The notes beneath the pieces were generated by a model that saw nothing but the letters and a program-made list of their open reading frames with translations, had not been told where the DNA came from and ran no database searches. From Nocardioides jiangsuensis (GTDB lineage Bacteria > Actinomycetota > Actinomycetes > Propionibacteriales > Nocardioidaceae), in assembly GCF_019679455.1 (NCBI RefSeq), contig NZ_JAIEZQ010000002.1, forward strand, positions 62,001 to 126,000: DNA of 64,000 nt, read 5' to 3'. A program made the translations under genes and the position numbers. This document shows positions 16,532 through 26,102 of the stretch, piece after piece (within the stretch, counting starts at the first letter, position 1; the number at the start of each line of letters is the position of its first letter).

Positions 16532-17489
16532 GGGTCGTCTCCTCGGGCTCATGGGTTCGGGCGGCGAACGCCATCGCGGCCTCGCGCACCCAGGCGCCGT
16601 CCTCGTGGGCCTTGCGCCGGTGCGCGATGCGCTGCGCGTTGCAGGGGCCGTTGCCCTTGATGACCTGCTGGAACTCCGCCCAGTCGGGGGTGCCGAAGTC
16701 GTGCGCCCGGCGCTCCTCGTTCCACACCAGGTCGGGGTCCGGCAGGGTGACGCCGAGCGCCTTCGCCTGCGGGACGGTCATGTCGACGAAACGCTGGCGC
16801 AGGTCGTCGTTGGTGTTCCGCTTGATCCCCCAGGCCATGGACTGGGCGGTGTTGGGGGAGTCGTCGTCCGGCGGGCCGAACATCATCAGCGAGGGCCACC
16901 AGAACCGGTCGACCGACTCCTGGACCATCGCCCGCTGCTCGTCGGTGCCGCGCATCATCGTCATCAGCAGCTCGTAGCCCTGCCGCTGGTGGAAGGACTC
17001 CTCCTTGCAGACCCGGATCATCGCCCGGCCGTAGGGGCCGAAGGAAGTGCGGCACAGCGGCACCTGGTTGCAGATCGCGGCGCCGTCGACCAGCCAGCCG
17101 ATGGTGCCGACGTCGGCGTACGACAGCGTCGGGTAGTTGAAGATCGAGGAGTACTTCTGGGCGCCGGCGATCAGCTTCTCGGTCAGCTCGGTGCGCGAGG
17201 TGCCCAGGGTCTCGCAGGCGGAGTAGAGGTACAGCCCGTGGCCGGCCTCGTCCTGCACCTTGGCGAGCAGGATCGCCTTGCGGCGCAGCGACGGTGCCCG
17301 GGTGATCCAGTTGCCCTCCGGCTGCATGCCGATGATCTCCGAGTGCGCGTGCTGCGCGATCTGCCGGACCAGGGTCTTGCGGTAGCCCTCCGGCATCCAG
17401 TCCCGGGGCTCGATGCGGTCGTTCCGGTCGATCGTGGACTCGAAAGCCTCGAGCAGCTCCCGTTCGTCCGGCTGCGGCGAAACCGTCAT
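16521..17489 (-). CDS. paaA: Phenylacetyl-CoA epoxidase catalytic subunit PaaA
   Basis: A 322-residue di-iron oxygenase subunit that converts phenylacetyl-CoA to the 1,2-epoxide. Ferritin-like helices carry the metal-ligand segments ([49 protein letters not shown]). It is first in paaABCDE. The upstream 108 bp to paaZ contain a promoter and the dyad bound, presumably, by the TetR regulator at 12941. Confidence 0.95.
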   Translation of the reverse strand: MTVSPQPDERELLEAFESTIDRNDRIEPRDWMPEGYRKTLVRQIAQHAHSEIIGMQPEGNWITRAPSLRRKAILLAKVQDEAGHGLYLYSACETLGTSRTELTEKLIAGAQKYSSIFNYPTLSYADVGTIGWLVDGAAICNQVPLCRTSFGPYGRAMIRVCKEESFHQRQGYELLMTMMRGTDEQRAMVQESVDRFWWPSLMMFGPPDDDSPNTAQSMAWGIKRNTNDDLRQRFVDMTVPQAKALGVTLPDPDLVWNEERRAHDFGTPDWAEFQQVIKGNGPCNAQRIAHRRKAHEDGAWVREAAMAFAARTHEPEETTHDR

Positions 17490-17518
17490 GGCACTTCCAG
17501 CTGGGTTCGGTGAAGATA

Positions 17519-17547
17519 TTTACTGACCGATCGGTCTGGAATAGAGT
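17519..17547 (+). promoter_or_regulatory. paaZ promoter with TetR-type operator in the spacer
   Basis: A -35-like TTTACT (17519-17524) and a -10-like TAGAGT (17542-17547) are separated by exactly 17 bp. The perfect 12-bp palindrome gaccgatcggtc (17525-17536) sits inside the spacer. A repressor bound there would block RNA polymerase, and the site is close enough to paaA to control both directions. The palindrome resembles known PaaR sites. Assignment is from sequence alone. Confidence 0.6.
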
Positions 17548-17597
17548 CTGCCTGACGTGGCCGATCCGCGCAACGACCTGACGTGAGGAAGATCGAC

Positions 17598-19637
17598 GTG
17601 ACTGCACTGCTTGAGAGCTACGCCGCCGGCAAGTGGTTCCGCGCGAGCGACGAGGGCGCCCCGCTGCTCGACGCCGCCACGGGCGAGGAGGTCGCCCGGA
17701 TCTCCAGCACCGGGCTGGACCTGGCCGCGATGACCGGGCACGCGCGCCAGGTGGGCGGGCCGGCCGTACGGCGGCTGACCTTCCACGAGCGCGCGGGGCT
17801 GCTCAAGGCGCTCGCCAAGCACCTGTCGACCTGCAAGGACGAGCTCTACGCGCTCTCCACGCGCACCGGCGCGACGCGGCGCGACTCGATGGTCGACATC
17901 GACGGCGGGATCGGCACCCTGTTCAGCTACGCGAGCAAGGGCACCCGCGAGCTGCCCAACGACACCATCGTGCTCGACGGCGGGCTCGAGCAGCTCGGCC
18001 GCGGCGGCACCTTCGTCGGCCAGCACCTGTACACCTCGCGGCCCGGCGTCGCGGTGCAGATCAACGCCTTCAACTTCCCGGTCTGGGGGATGCTCGAGAA
18101 GCTCGCGCCCGCGTTCCTCGCCGGGATGCCGACGATCGTGAAGCCGGCCAGCCAGACCGCCTACCTGACCGAGCTCGCGGTCCGCCGGATCGTCGAGTCG
18201 GGGATCCTCCCCGAGGGCGCGCTCCAGCTGCTCTCCGGCAGCGCCGGTGGCCTCCTCGACGAGCTGCGGGTGCAGGACACGGTGGCGTTCACCGGCTCGG
18301 CGCACACCGCCGGGATGCTCCGCAACCACGTCAACGTCCTGCACGGCGGGGTCCAGCTCGGCGTCGAGGCGGACTCCCTGAACTGCTCCGTGCTCGGCCC
18401 CGACGTCACCGCCGAGGACCCGGAGTTCGACCTGTTCGTGAAGTCCCTGGTGAGCGAGATGACCGTGAAGGCGGGTCAGAAGTGCACGGCGATCCGCCGG
18501 GCGATCGTCCCCGAGGCGATCGCCGACCAGGTCGTGGAGGCCACCCGCGCCCGCCTGGCGAAGGTCGCCGTCGGCAACCCGGCCGACCCCGAGGTGCGGA
18601 TGGGGGCGCTCGCGAGCCTGGGCCAGCGCGACGAGGTGCGCAAGGCGGTCCAGGCGCTGCGCGGGTCGGCCGAGATCGTGTACGGCGACCCGGACCACGT
18701 CGAGCTGGTGGACGCCGACGCCGAGCGCGGCGCGTTCCTCTCCCCGGTGCTGCTGCGGGCGAACCCCGGCGCCGTCGAGCCGCACGACGTGGAGCCGTTC
18801 GGCCCGGTGAGCACCGTGCTGACCTACTCCACGCTCGACGAGGCCGTCGCCCTGGCCGCCCGCGGCAAGGGCAGCCTGGTCGGCTCGCTGGTCACCCACG
18901 ACCCCGACGTCGCGCGGACGGTCACCCTCGGGCTCGCCCCGTGGCACGGCCGGCTGCTCGTGCTGGACCGCGACGACGCCGGTGAGTCCACCGGCCACGG
19001 CTCGCCGCTGCCGATGCTGGTGCACGGCGGCCCGGGCCGCGCCGGGGGCGGCGAGGAGCTCGGTGGCGTCCGCGGCGTCCTGCACCACATGCAGCGCACC
19101 GCCGTACAGGGGTCGCCCGACATGGTCACCGCGATCACCGGGCGCTGGACCACCGGGTCGCAGCGGCGGGTGGACGACGTGCACCCGTTCCGCAAGAGCC
19201 TCGCCGAGCTCCGGGTCGGCGACACGATCTCCTCGGCGTCGCGCACGGTGACCCTGGAGGACATCGCCCACTTCGCGGAGTTCACCGGCGACACGTTCTA
19301 CGCACACACCGACGAGGAGGCGGCGCGGGCCAACCCGCTGTTCGGCGGCATCGTCGCGCACGGCTACCTGGTGGTGTCGCTGGCGGCCGGGCTGTTCGTC
19401 GAGCCCAACCCGGGCCCGGTGCTGGCGAACTTCGGCGTCGACAACCTGCGCTTCCTGACCCCGGTGAAGGCCGGTGATGAGATCGCGGTGACCCTGACGG
19501 TCAAGCAGATCACCCCGCGCACCAGCGCCGACTACGGCGAGGTCCGCTGGGACGCGGTCGTCACCAACGCGGCCGGCGAGCCGGTGGCGACGTACGACGT
19601 GCTGACGCTGGTCGCCAAGACCTGGCCGCCCGCCTGA
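17598..19637 (+). CDS. paaZ: Bifunctional oxepin-CoA hydrolase / semialdehyde dehydrogenase PaaZ
   Basis: A 679-residue fusion enzyme. An N-terminal aldehyde dehydrogenase (~residues 1-510; INAFNFPVWGMLEKLAPAFL, VAFTGS, catalytic cysteine in KAGQKCTAIRR) is joined to a C-terminal MaoC-like hydratase (~530-679; FTGDTFYAHTDEEAARANPL, FGGIVAHGYLVVSL). It opens the oxepin-CoA ring and oxidises the resulting semialdehyde. GTG at 17598 is preferred because AGGAAG lies 6 nt before it; a GTG five codons upstream is the alternative. It is transcribed away from paaABCDE under a shared control region. A strong hairpin follows at 19695-19731. Confidence 0.93.
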   Translation: MTALLESYAAGKWFRASDEGAPLLDAATGEEVARISSTGLDLAAMTGHARQVGGPAVRRLTFHERAGLLKALAKHLSTCKDELYALSTRTGATRRDSMVDIDGGIGTLFSYASKGTRELPNDTIVLDGGLEQLGRGGTFVGQHLYTSRPGVAVQINAFNFPVWGMLEKLAPAFLAGMPTIVKPASQTAYLTELAVRRIVESGILPEGALQLLSGSAGGLLDELRVQDTVAFTGSAHTAGMLRNHVNVLHGGVQLGVEADSLNCSVLGPDVTAEDPEFDLFVKSLVSEMTVKAGQKCTAIRRAIVPEAIADQVVEATRARLAKVAVGNPADPEVRMGALASLGQRDEVRKAVQALRGSAEIVYGDPDHVELVDADAERGAFLSPVLLRANPGAVEPHDVEPFGPVSTVLTYSTLDEAVALAARGKGSLVGSLVTHDPDVARTVTLGLAPWHGRLLVLDRDDAGESTGHGSPLPMLVHGGPGRAGGGEELGGVRGVLHHMQRTAVQGSPDMVTAITGRWTTGSQRRVDDVHPFRKSLAELRVGDTISSASRTVTLEDIAHFAEFTGDTFYAHTDEEAARANPLFGGIVAHGYLVVSLAAGLFVEPNPGPVLANFGVDNLRFLTPVKAGDEIAVTLTVKQITPRTSADYGEVRWDAVVTNAAGEPVATYDVLTLVAKTWPPA

Positions 19638-19694
19638 CCGTCGCCGGCCCCACGGGCGTCGCGACGTACGGCCTGAGCGACCCGGCTCCTGGCG

Positions 19695-19731
19695 GGGTCG
19701 ATCGCCCGCACCCGGTGCGGGGGATCGACCC
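19695..19731. terminator. Long near-perfect hairpin after paaZ
   Basis: Two 18-bp arms (19695-19712 and 19714-19731) pair with a single mismatch and a 1-nt centre, so the real loop must open the inner pairs. It lies between paaZ and the next gene. It is probably a terminator; with so little loop, a protein-binding site is also possible. Confidence 0.55.
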
Positions 19732-19777
19732 GGTTGTGCCCCGAGCGCCGTTGGGCCGCCTGCCTAGTTTGGGAGGC

Positions 19778-20149
19778 ATGACCTACCGCCTGAGCCGCCT
19801 GATGTCCACCGCCACCGCCTCGTACGGCGTCTACGCCCTCGCCCAGCCCCGGCACCTGGGCTCGGCGCTGGCCGAGAGCCGCAAGGAGCAGGCCCGGTAC
19901 GACGTCCTCGCCCGGACCTACGGCGCCCGCGACCTCGCCACGAGCGCCCTCGGCGTCCTCGGCCGGTCCGAGCGGACCGTGCGCGCCGCGATGCTGCTGC
20001 GCATCGCCGGAGACCTCTCCGACGCCGCGATCCTGTCCCGGGAGACCTCGGACCCCGCAGTCCGCCAGAAGGTGCTCGCGGTGACCCTCGGCTGGGCGTC
20101 GCTCAACGCGCTCGCGCTCCTGGTGGACAGCCGGCGCGCCAAGCGCTGA
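19778..20149 (+). CDS. Small hydrophobic protein of unknown function
   Basis: A 123-residue protein with an ATG preceded by GGGAGG. It has a moderately hydrophobic, alanine-rich composition with helices around ATASYGVYALAQP, LATSALGVLG, AMLLRIAGDLSDAAIL and KVLAVTLGWASLNALALL. The overall pattern resembles small four-helix membrane proteins of the DUF4267 kind, but I do not recognise it with confidence. It stands alone between the paa locus and the patatin gene. Confidence 0.6.
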   Translation: MTYRLSRLMSTATASYGVYALAQPRHLGSALAESRKEQARYDVLARTYGARDLATSALGVLGRSERTVRAAMLLRIAGDLSDAAILSRETSDPAVRQKVLAVTLGWASLNALALLVDSRRAKR

Positions 20150-20236
20150 CCCGCGGCTCGTCCCGCCCGGCCCCGCTGGTCCGACCGCGCACGGGTCCGG
20201 TGCCGCGCTCCGCCGCCGCGGCTTAGGGTTGTTGGC

Positions 20237-21205
20237 GTGGCCCGCGTGGGACTGGTGCTGGGGGCAGGCGGTGTGGTGGGCCAGGCCTACCACGCCGGCG
20301 TCCTCGCCGCGCTCGAGCACGACGTCGGCTGGGACCCTCGCGGCGTCGACGTGGTCGTCGGGACCTCCGCCGGCTCGATCACCGGCACGCTCCTGCGCAG
20401 TGGGGTCCCGGCCAGCGAGCTCGCCGCCTGGGCGGTGCGCGCCCCGCTCGCGGCGGAGGGTCACCTGCTGGCGGAGTGGTTCGGGGAGGAGTCGCCCGTG
20501 TTCGAGCCGTTCCGGTTGTGGGACGTGGTCCGGCGTCCACCCGCCCTGCCGGGTCGTCACATGGTGCAGCGTGCGCTGGTGAGGCCGTGGCACTTCCGGC
20601 CGATGACCGCGGCCCTGGCCCTCCTCGCGCCGGGCAGGTCCGACATCACCGAGCAGCTCACCGCGCTGCGGGAGGTCGAGGGGCGGGACTGGCCCGAGCA
20701 GGACCTGTGGATCTGCGCCGTACGCCGCCGGGACGGCCGTCGGGTCGTCTTCGGCAGGGAGGGCACGCCGCAGGTGCCGCTGCACCTGGCCGTGGCGTCG
20801 TCCTGTGCGGTGCCCGGCTACTTCGCGCCGGTCCACATCGGGCACGACAGCTATGTCGACGGCGGCGCGCACTCGCCCACGAACGCCGCAACGCTCCGCG
20901 GCCGCGAGCTGGACCTGGTGGTGGTGGTCTCCCCGATGTCCGGGCCGAGCGGGCTGCCGCGGGACCCGTACGGGACCTCCCGCTGGCATGCGGGCCGGCT
21001 GGCCCGCCGCGAGGTCCGGGCGCTGCGCGCGGAAGGTACGACGGTGGTGGCGCTCCGGCCCGGCGAGGTCGCACAGCGCGCCATGGGCAACGACTTCATG
21101 TCGGGTGAACGGGTGGAGGAGATCGTGCAGGCGGCGTTCTTCGAGGCCGGGGCGTACGCCGCGCAGCCGGAGGTCCGCGAGCTCCTGGCGCCGCTCCGGG
21201 ACTGA
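20237..21205 (+). CDS. Patatin-like phospholipase family protein
   Basis: A 322-residue serine hydrolase of the patatin/RssA type. It has an oxyanion loop LVLGAGGVVGQAYHAGVL, a nucleophile Ser44 in GTSAGS, and the dyad aspartate near residue 207 in SYVDGGAHSPTNA. These enzymes use a Ser-Asp dyad to hydrolyse acyl esters of lipids. There is no signal peptide, so it is probably cytoplasmic or membrane-associated. GTG start. It converges with the PLP decarboxylase gene, ending 9 nt from its stop. Confidence 0.88.
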   Translation: MARVGLVLGAGGVVGQAYHAGVLAALEHDVGWDPRGVDVVVGTSAGSITGTLLRSGVPASELAAWAVRAPLAAEGHLLAEWFGEESPVFEPFRLWDVVRRPPALPGRHMVQRALVRPWHFRPMTAALALLAPGRSDITEQLTALREVEGRDWPEQDLWICAVRRRDGRRVVFGREGTPQVPLHLAVASSCAVPGYFAPVHIGHDSYVDGGAHSPTNAATLRGRELDLVVVVSPMSGPSGLPRDPYGTSRWHAGRLARREVRALRAEGTTVVALRPGEVAQRAMGNDFMSGERVEEIVQAAFFEAGAYAAQPEVRELLAPLRD

Positions 21206-21214
21206 CCCCGCGGC

Positions 21215-22591
21215 TCAGACTGCGGCCGCCACCCGGAGGATCGCCTCGACGGAACGGTCGACGTCGGCCTCCGTCGTAGTCCAGTTCGACACCGAGATGC
21301 GCATCAGCCGCCGCCCCCGCCAGGTGGTGCCACCCAGCCAGCAGGTCCCCTCCCGCTGGACGCCCGCGATCACCCGGTCGGTGCGGGCGTCGTCGCCGAA
21401 GCCCACGAGCACCTGGTTGAGCACGACGTCGTTGGCCACCTCGACCCCACCGGCGGCCAGCGCCTCCGCGAAGCGACGGGCCAGCCGGCACGGCCGCTCG
21501 ACGAGGTCGGCGACCCCCTCCCGTCCGAGCTGCCGGAGGCCGGCCCAGGCCGCGAACCCGCGGGCCCGGCGCGAGGACTCCAGGGTCAGGTCGGACGGCC
21601 CCACGGCCGGGCCGTCCGAGCCCACGAGGTACGCCGCGGTGTAGGAGACCGCCGCGGCGTGCACCTGCGGGTGGGCGCAGAACGCGAAGCCGCTGTCGTA
21701 GGGCAGGTTGAGCCACTTGTGCCCGTCGCAGCCCCAGGAGTCGGCCTGCTCCAGCCCACGGACGAGGTGGCGGGTGGTCGGGCTCGCCGCGGCCCACAGC
21801 CCGAACGCACCGTCCACGTGCACCCAGGCGCCGTACCGGCGGGCGACCTCGCAGCCGGCCGCCAGGTCGTCGCACGCACCGGTGTTCACGTTGCCGGCCT
21901 GCAGGCACACGATCGTCGGCCCGGCGGGGCCGGAGGCCAGCACACGCTCGAGGTCGGCGACGTCGAGCCCGCCGTTCGCGTCCGCCCGGACCGGCTCCAC
22001 GCAGGCGGTGCCGAGGCCGAGGAGCCGCAGGGAGCGGTCGATCGTGGCGTGCCGCTCCTCGCCGGCCACCACGCGGACGGCGGGGGCGCCCAACAGGCCG
22101 TCCCGCTCCACGTCCCAGCCCGCCCCGGCCAGCACCTGGTGCCGCCCGGTGGCCAGGCCGACCGTGTTCGCCTCCTGGGCGCCGGTGACGAAGCCGACCG
22201 AGGCGCCCTCCGGGATGCCCAGCAGGTCCTTGAGCCAGCCGCCCGCGACCTCCTCCGCCGCGGCCGCCGCGGGGGACAGCGCCGCGTTGAACGCGCACTG
22301 GTCCCAGCCCGCCGCGACCATGTCCGCGGCGGTGGCGGCCGGCAGGGCGCCGCCGATCACGAACCCGAAGAACCGCGGCCCGGCGCTGGCCATCAGGCCC
22401 GGCTCGGCCGCCTCGACCAGCTGCTCGAGGACCTCCTCGGGAGGGGACGGGGTCTGCGGCAGCGGGCCGCCGAGGGCCTTGGTCAGGGCGCCGACGTCGC
22501 CCGGCGGTACGACGGACCGCTGCGCCAGGCTCGCGCGGAAGTCGGCCGCGTGCTGCGCGGCCCGGTGAAACAACGTGCTCGAGTCGTCCAC
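21215..22591 (-). CDS. PLP-dependent aromatic amino-acid decarboxylase family protein
   Basis: A 458-residue group II decarboxylase. The PLP lysine (near residue 292) is in DSWGCDGHKWLNLPYDSG, and the aspartate pairing with the pyridine nitrogen is in AWVHVDGAFGLWA. PRFFGFVIGGALPAATAADM is typical of the bacterial branch. The family makes amines from aromatic or acidic amino acids, though some bacterial members act as lyases or aldehyde synthases. Substrate cannot be fixed from sequence. It stands alone between the patatin gene and the CNNM pair. Confidence 0.85.
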   Translation of the reverse strand: MDDSSTLFHRAAQHAADFRASLAQRSVVPPGDVGALTKALGGPLPQTPSPPEEVLEQLVEAAEPGLMASAGPRFFGFVIGGALPAATAADMVAAGWDQCAFNAALSPAAAAAEEVAGGWLKDLLGIPEGASVGFVTGAQEANTVGLATGRHQVLAGAGWDVERDGLLGAPAVRVVAGEERHATIDRSLRLLGLGTACVEPVRADANGGLDVADLERVLASGPAGPTIVCLQAGNVNTGACDDLAAGCEVARRYGAWVHVDGAFGLWAAASPTTRHLVRGLEQADSWGCDGHKWLNLPYDSGFAFCAHPQVHAAAVSYTAAYLVGSDGPAVGPSDLTLESSRRARGFAAWAGLRQLGREGVADLVERPCRLARRFAEALAAGGVEVANDVVLNQVLVGFGDDARTDRVIAGVQREGTCWLGGTTWRGRRLMRISVSNWTTTEADVDRSVEAILRVAAAV

Positions 22592-22708
22592 GGCACGTCA
22601 CGCTACGCCGGTCGCGGCGGCACCGTCACCGGTTCGAGACGGCCACACCCGGCGTCCGGGGCCATGTCCCGCCGCAGCGTCGCGCCGACAGTGCCCCGCG
22701 CCTCCCCG

Positions 22709-23746
22709 TCAGGTGTGGGCGGCGTCGCGGATCTCGCCGACCAGCTCCTCGAGCACGTCCTCGAGCGCGACGAGGCCCTGGACGGTCCCGTCGTCCTCGA
22801 CCACGCGGGCCATGTGCGCGCCGCGCCGCTGGAAGGCGGCGAGCGCGTCGTGCAGCCGGGCGTCGGGACGGATCGTCGCGAAGGGACGCAGCCACTTGTC
22901 CGAGATCGGGTGGTCCTCGGCGGCCGGGTCGGGTTCGAGCACGTCCTTGATGTGCAGGTAGCCGAGCAGGTCGCCCTCTGGCGCCGCGACCGGGAACCGT
23001 GAGAAACCGGTGGTCGCGCAGAGCTCCTCGACCTCGGAGACGAGGGCACCGCGCGGGACCGTGACCAGTGTGTCCGGACGCAGCAGGACCGGGCTGATGG
23101 TGCGCTCGGTGAAGCCGAGGGCTCCCGCGAGCCGGTCGTACTCGTCGGTCTCGAGCAGCCCCTCGGCACGCGACTCGTCGACCATCGCGGCGACCTCGTC
23201 ACGGGTGAAGATGGAGGCGACCTCCTCGCGCGGCTGCACGCGCACGAGCCGCAGCAGGGTGTTGGCGACGGCGTTGAGCGCGACCACCACCGGCTTGAGG
23301 ACGACGACCACGACCATCATCGGCGGGCCGAGCAGGAGCGCCGCACGCTCGGGGCCGGCGAGGGCGATGTTCTTCGGCACCATCTCGCCGAGCACCACGT
23401 GCAGGTAGACCACCACGCTCAGCGCGATCACGAACGCGACCGGGTGGAGCAGGTGGTCCGGCACGCCGAGGGCGTGGAAGCCAGGCTCGATGAGGTGGGC
23501 CACCGCCGGCTCGCCGATCGCGCCGAGGCCCAGCGAGCAGGCGGTGATGCCCAGCTGCGCGCCGGCCATCACCAGCGACACGTTCTCCATCGCCTTGAGA
23601 GTGGTGCGCGCGGCCCGCGACCCGGCGGCGACACGGGGCTCGATCTGGGTGCGGCGTGCGGAGATCAGCGCGAACTCCGCGCCCACGAAGAACGCGTTCG
23701 CGGCCAGCAGCGCGACGGCGACGAGTACGGCGGTCGTGTCACTCAT
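22709..23746 (-). CDS. CNNM/HlyC-CorC family membrane protein (CBS pair)
   Basis: A 345-residue protein. A DUF21/CNNM transmembrane domain (about residues 1-185: ALLAANAFFVGAEFALISAR, VVYLHVVLGEMVPKNIALAG) is followed by two CBS motifs (TLVTVPRGALVSEVEELCAT, RFPVAAPEGDLLGYLHIKDV). Relatives are implicated in Mg2+/Co2+ transport or its regulation. The C-terminal CorC_HlyC domain present in the neighbour is absent here, so this is the short form. It overlaps the end of the long form by 8 bp and is surely co-translated with it. Confidence 0.88.
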   Translation of the reverse strand: MSDTTAVLVAVALLAANAFFVGAEFALISARRTQIEPRVAAGSRAARTTLKAMENVSLVMAGAQLGITACSLGLGAIGEPAVAHLIEPGFHALGVPDHLLHPVAFVIALSVVVYLHVVLGEMVPKNIALAGPERAALLLGPPMMVVVVVLKPVVVALNAVANTLLRLVRVQPREEVASIFTRDEVAAMVDESRAEGLLETDEYDRLAGALGFTERTISPVLLRPDTLVTVPRGALVSEVEELCATTGFSRFPVAAPEGDLLGYLHIKDVLEPDPAAEDHPISDKWLRPFATIRPDARLHDALAAFQRRGAHMARVVEDDGTVQGLVALEDVLEELVGEIRDAAHT

Positions 23747-25133
23747 CGCGGGTGCTCCGGGTCCGGGACCGGTCGGTGGCCGGTCGCTCGTCCGGGGTGT
23801 AGGTGCTGAGCCGGAGCCGGTCGATGCGCAGCCCGGACATCCGCTCGACCGTCAGTACGGCCACCTGCGCTGGCTCGGGCTCGCCGTCGGGGTCCAGGAC
23901 CGCGGGGAGCGGGATCTCGACGCGGTCGCCGGCCTCGGGCATCCGGCCGAGGTGCCGCAGGAGCAGGCCGGCGATGGTGTCGTAGTCCTCGTGCTCCGGG
24001 AGCGGGACGCCGGTGAGGGAGGACACCTCGTCGGGGCGGAGCAGCCCGGAGAGGGACCAGGAGCCGTCGGCCCGCTTGCGGGCGTTCGCGTCCACCGGGT
24101 CGTGCTCGTCGGTGATCTCCCCGACGATCTCCTCCACGACGTCCTCGAGGGTGACGACGCCGGCCGTGCCGCCGTACTCGTCGACGACGACCGCGACCTG
24201 GAAGCCCGCCTGGCGCAGCAGGGTCAGGAGCGGGTCGAGCTTGAGGCTCTCGGGGACGACGGTCGCCTCCACCATCAGCTCGCGGGCCCGGGTCGACCGG
24301 CGCTCGGCGCGGGGAACGGCGAGGGCGTGCTTGACGTGGATCGCGCCCACTACGTCGTCCGCCTCGCCGGCGACGACGGGGAACCGGGAGTGGCCGGTGG
24401 TCCGGGCGAGCTCGATGACCGTCGACGCCGGACGCGACGCCTGGACGCTGGCCATCCGCACGCGCGGGGTCATGATCTCGCCGGCCGTGCGCTCGCCGAA
24501 GGCCACCGACCGCTGCATCAGCCCCGCGGTGCCGGCGTCCAGGGCTCCCTCCGACGCGGACCGGTTGATCAGGGAGGCCAGCTCCTGGGAGGTCCGTGCG
24601 GAGCGGAGCTCCTCCTGGGGCTCGATCCCGAGCCGGCGGACCAGCGCGTTCGCGGAGCCGTTCAGCGCCCGGATCGGCAGGGCCATCGCGGTGGTGAAGC
24701 CGCGCTGGAACGCCTGGGTCGCCCGGGCCGTGCCGAGGGGCTTGGCGATCGCGAGGTTCTTGGGCACGAGCTCGCCGAACACCATCGTGGCGAGGGTGGC
24801 GAGGACCAGCCCGGTGCCGACGGCCACGCCCGGCACCGCACCCGCGGGCACCCCGGCCGCCTCCAGCGGTCCGTCGATGAGCGAGGCGATCGCCGGCTCG
24901 GCGAGGAAGCCGATGGCGAGGTTGGTGACGGTGATGCCGACCTGGGCCCCGGACAGCTGGGTGGACAGGGAGCGCAGCGCGGACCGGACGCCCTGGGCCG
25001 CGCGGTCGCCGCCGTCGGCGGCCCGGTCGACGGCCGCGCGGTCGACGGTGACGAAGGCGAACTCCGCGGCGACGAACGCGCCACAGGCCGCGATCAGGGC
25101 CACGGAGACCGCGAGCAGGACCCACTCGGTCAT
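23739..25133 (-). CDS. CNNM/CBS/CorC family membrane protein, long form
   Basis: A 464-residue protein. It has a DUF21/CNNM domain (FVAAEFAFVTVDRAAVDRAA, VFGELVPKNLAIAKPLG), two CBS motifs (RMASVQASRPASTVIELART, GDVVGAIHVKHAL-like) and a C-terminal CorC_HlyC domain (GYDTIAGLLLRHLG-like ending). It is a probable divalent-cation efflux or sensing protein; the term hemolysin in older annotation is historical. It is first of a two-gene unit with the short paralogue, with which it overlaps by 8 bp, suggesting the two act as a heteromer. Confidence 0.9.
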   Translation of the reverse strand: MTEWVLLAVSVALIAACGAFVAAEFAFVTVDRAAVDRAADGGDRAAQGVRSALRSLSTQLSGAQVGITVTNLAIGFLAEPAIASLIDGPLEAAGVPAGAVPGVAVGTGLVLATLATMVFGELVPKNLAIAKPLGTARATQAFQRGFTTAMALPIRALNGSANALVRRLGIEPQEELRSARTSQELASLINRSASEGALDAGTAGLMQRSVAFGERTAGEIMTPRVRMASVQASRPASTVIELARTTGHSRFPVVAGEADDVVGAIHVKHALAVPRAERRSTRARELMVEATVVPESLKLDPLLTLLRQAGFQVAVVVDEYGGTAGVVTLEDVVEEIVGEITDEHDPVDANARKRADGSWSLSGLLRPDEVSSLTGVPLPEHEDYDTIAGLLLRHLGRMPEAGDRVEIPLPAVLDPDGEPEPAQVAVLTVERMSGLRIDRLRLSTYTPDERPATDRSRTRSTRDE

Positions 25134-25232
25134 GGCGCGTCACCGCCCGCTGAGGTCGTCCGGTGACGCAGGGGACTCCGGGGGTTCATCGAGGCGTGTC
25201 GCTCCTCAGCGTCTGCGCGGCCGGGCGGCGGA

Positions 25233-25490
25233 TCAGACGTGGGACTTCTTGCCGGCGAGACCCTCGGCCGTGCCGATGAGCAGCACCGACGCGATCACGG
25301 CGACCACGAAGCCGAGGAAGTTCAGCTCGAAGATGCCGCCCGTGCCGAGCAGGTTCGCGATGACGCCGCCGATCACGGATCCGGCGAGGCCCAGCAGCAG
25401 CGTCCACAGGATGCTGAGGTTCTGCTTGCCCGGCTTGATCAGGCGGGCGAGCGCCCCGATGACCAGTCCGGCGACGATGAAGCCGATCAT
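25233..25490 (-). CDS. GlsB/YeaQ/YmgE family stress-associated membrane protein
   Basis: An 85-residue protein with three hydrophobic glycine-rich segments: MIGFIVAGLVIGALARLI, TLLLGLAGSVIGGVIANLL and FLGFVVAVIASVLLIGTAEG. This is the Transgly_assoc (YeaQ/YmgE) pattern. The family is stress-associated in many bacteria and has no known enzymatic role. The ATG at 25490 has GGGAGG 8 nt upstream; an earlier in-frame ATG lies outside the conserved region. It stands alone. Confidence 0.88.
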   Translation of the reverse strand: MIGFIVAGLVIGALARLIKPGKQNLSILWTLLLGLAGSVIGGVIANLLGTGGIFELNFLGFVVAVIASVLLIGTAEGLAGKKSHV

Positions 25491-25563
25491 GCGGTTCCTC
25501 CCAGTCGTGAGGGCGTCGTCGCCCTCTCCTGCCAGCCTAGCCAACCGCGGAGTCGGGCCCCGG

Positions 25564-25995
25564 TCAGGAGGAGACCGCCGGCTCGGCTGCGGGTACGACC
25601 CGGAACATGCCGGTCATGCCGGGGTGCTGGGCGAACCCGTGGCTCTCGTACAGGCCGACCGCCTGGTCGGTGGCGAACAGCCCGATGAACGCCTTCGGCG
25701 GCGCGACCCGTTCCACCTCGGCCACGAGATGCTCGACGATCCGCCGTCCCAGGCCGGCGTGCTGGTGCCCGGGCATCACCGCGACGTCCTGGACGTAGAA
25801 GTAGTACGCGCCGTCGCCGACCACGCGGCCCATGGCGACCGGCCCGCCCTCGCGCAGCACGACCACGCCGGCGAAGGACGCGGCGAGGGAGGCGGGCATG
25901 GCGTCCCAGGCGAACCCGTGGCCCCACCCGACGGACTCGGCGAGCAGCCGGTGCTCGGCCGGCGTGGGCGGACGGTGGAGGAACTCGTAGCTCAC
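25564..25995 (-). CDS. GNAT family N-acetyltransferase
   Basis: A 143-residue single GNAT domain. The acetyl-CoA motif A is VQDVAVMPGHQHAGLGRRIV, followed by AFIGLFATDQAVGLYESHGF and the C-terminal strand. Small-molecule or amino-group acetylation is likely, but the substrate is unknown. The GTG start at 25995 (VSYEFLHRPP) marks the natural beginning; the frame stays open far upstream only because it is antisense-compatible with the transglycosylase gene. Confidence 0.85.
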   Translation of the reverse strand: MSYEFLHRPPTPAEHRLLAESVGWGHGFAWDAMPASLAASFAGVVVLREGGPVAMGRVVGDGAYYFYVQDVAVMPGHQHAGLGRRIVEHLVAEVERVAPPKAFIGLFATDQAVGLYESHGFAQHPGMTGMFRVVPAAEPAVSS

Positions 25996-26102
25996 GCGCG
26001 GCAGCGTAGTGAGCGCAGCGGGTCGCCGTCCGGGATTCGCCGACGTCCGTACGGCGCCCCCGCCGGGGTCCGGCGTGGTGAAGGCGGCCGGACCGCGCAC
26101 GG

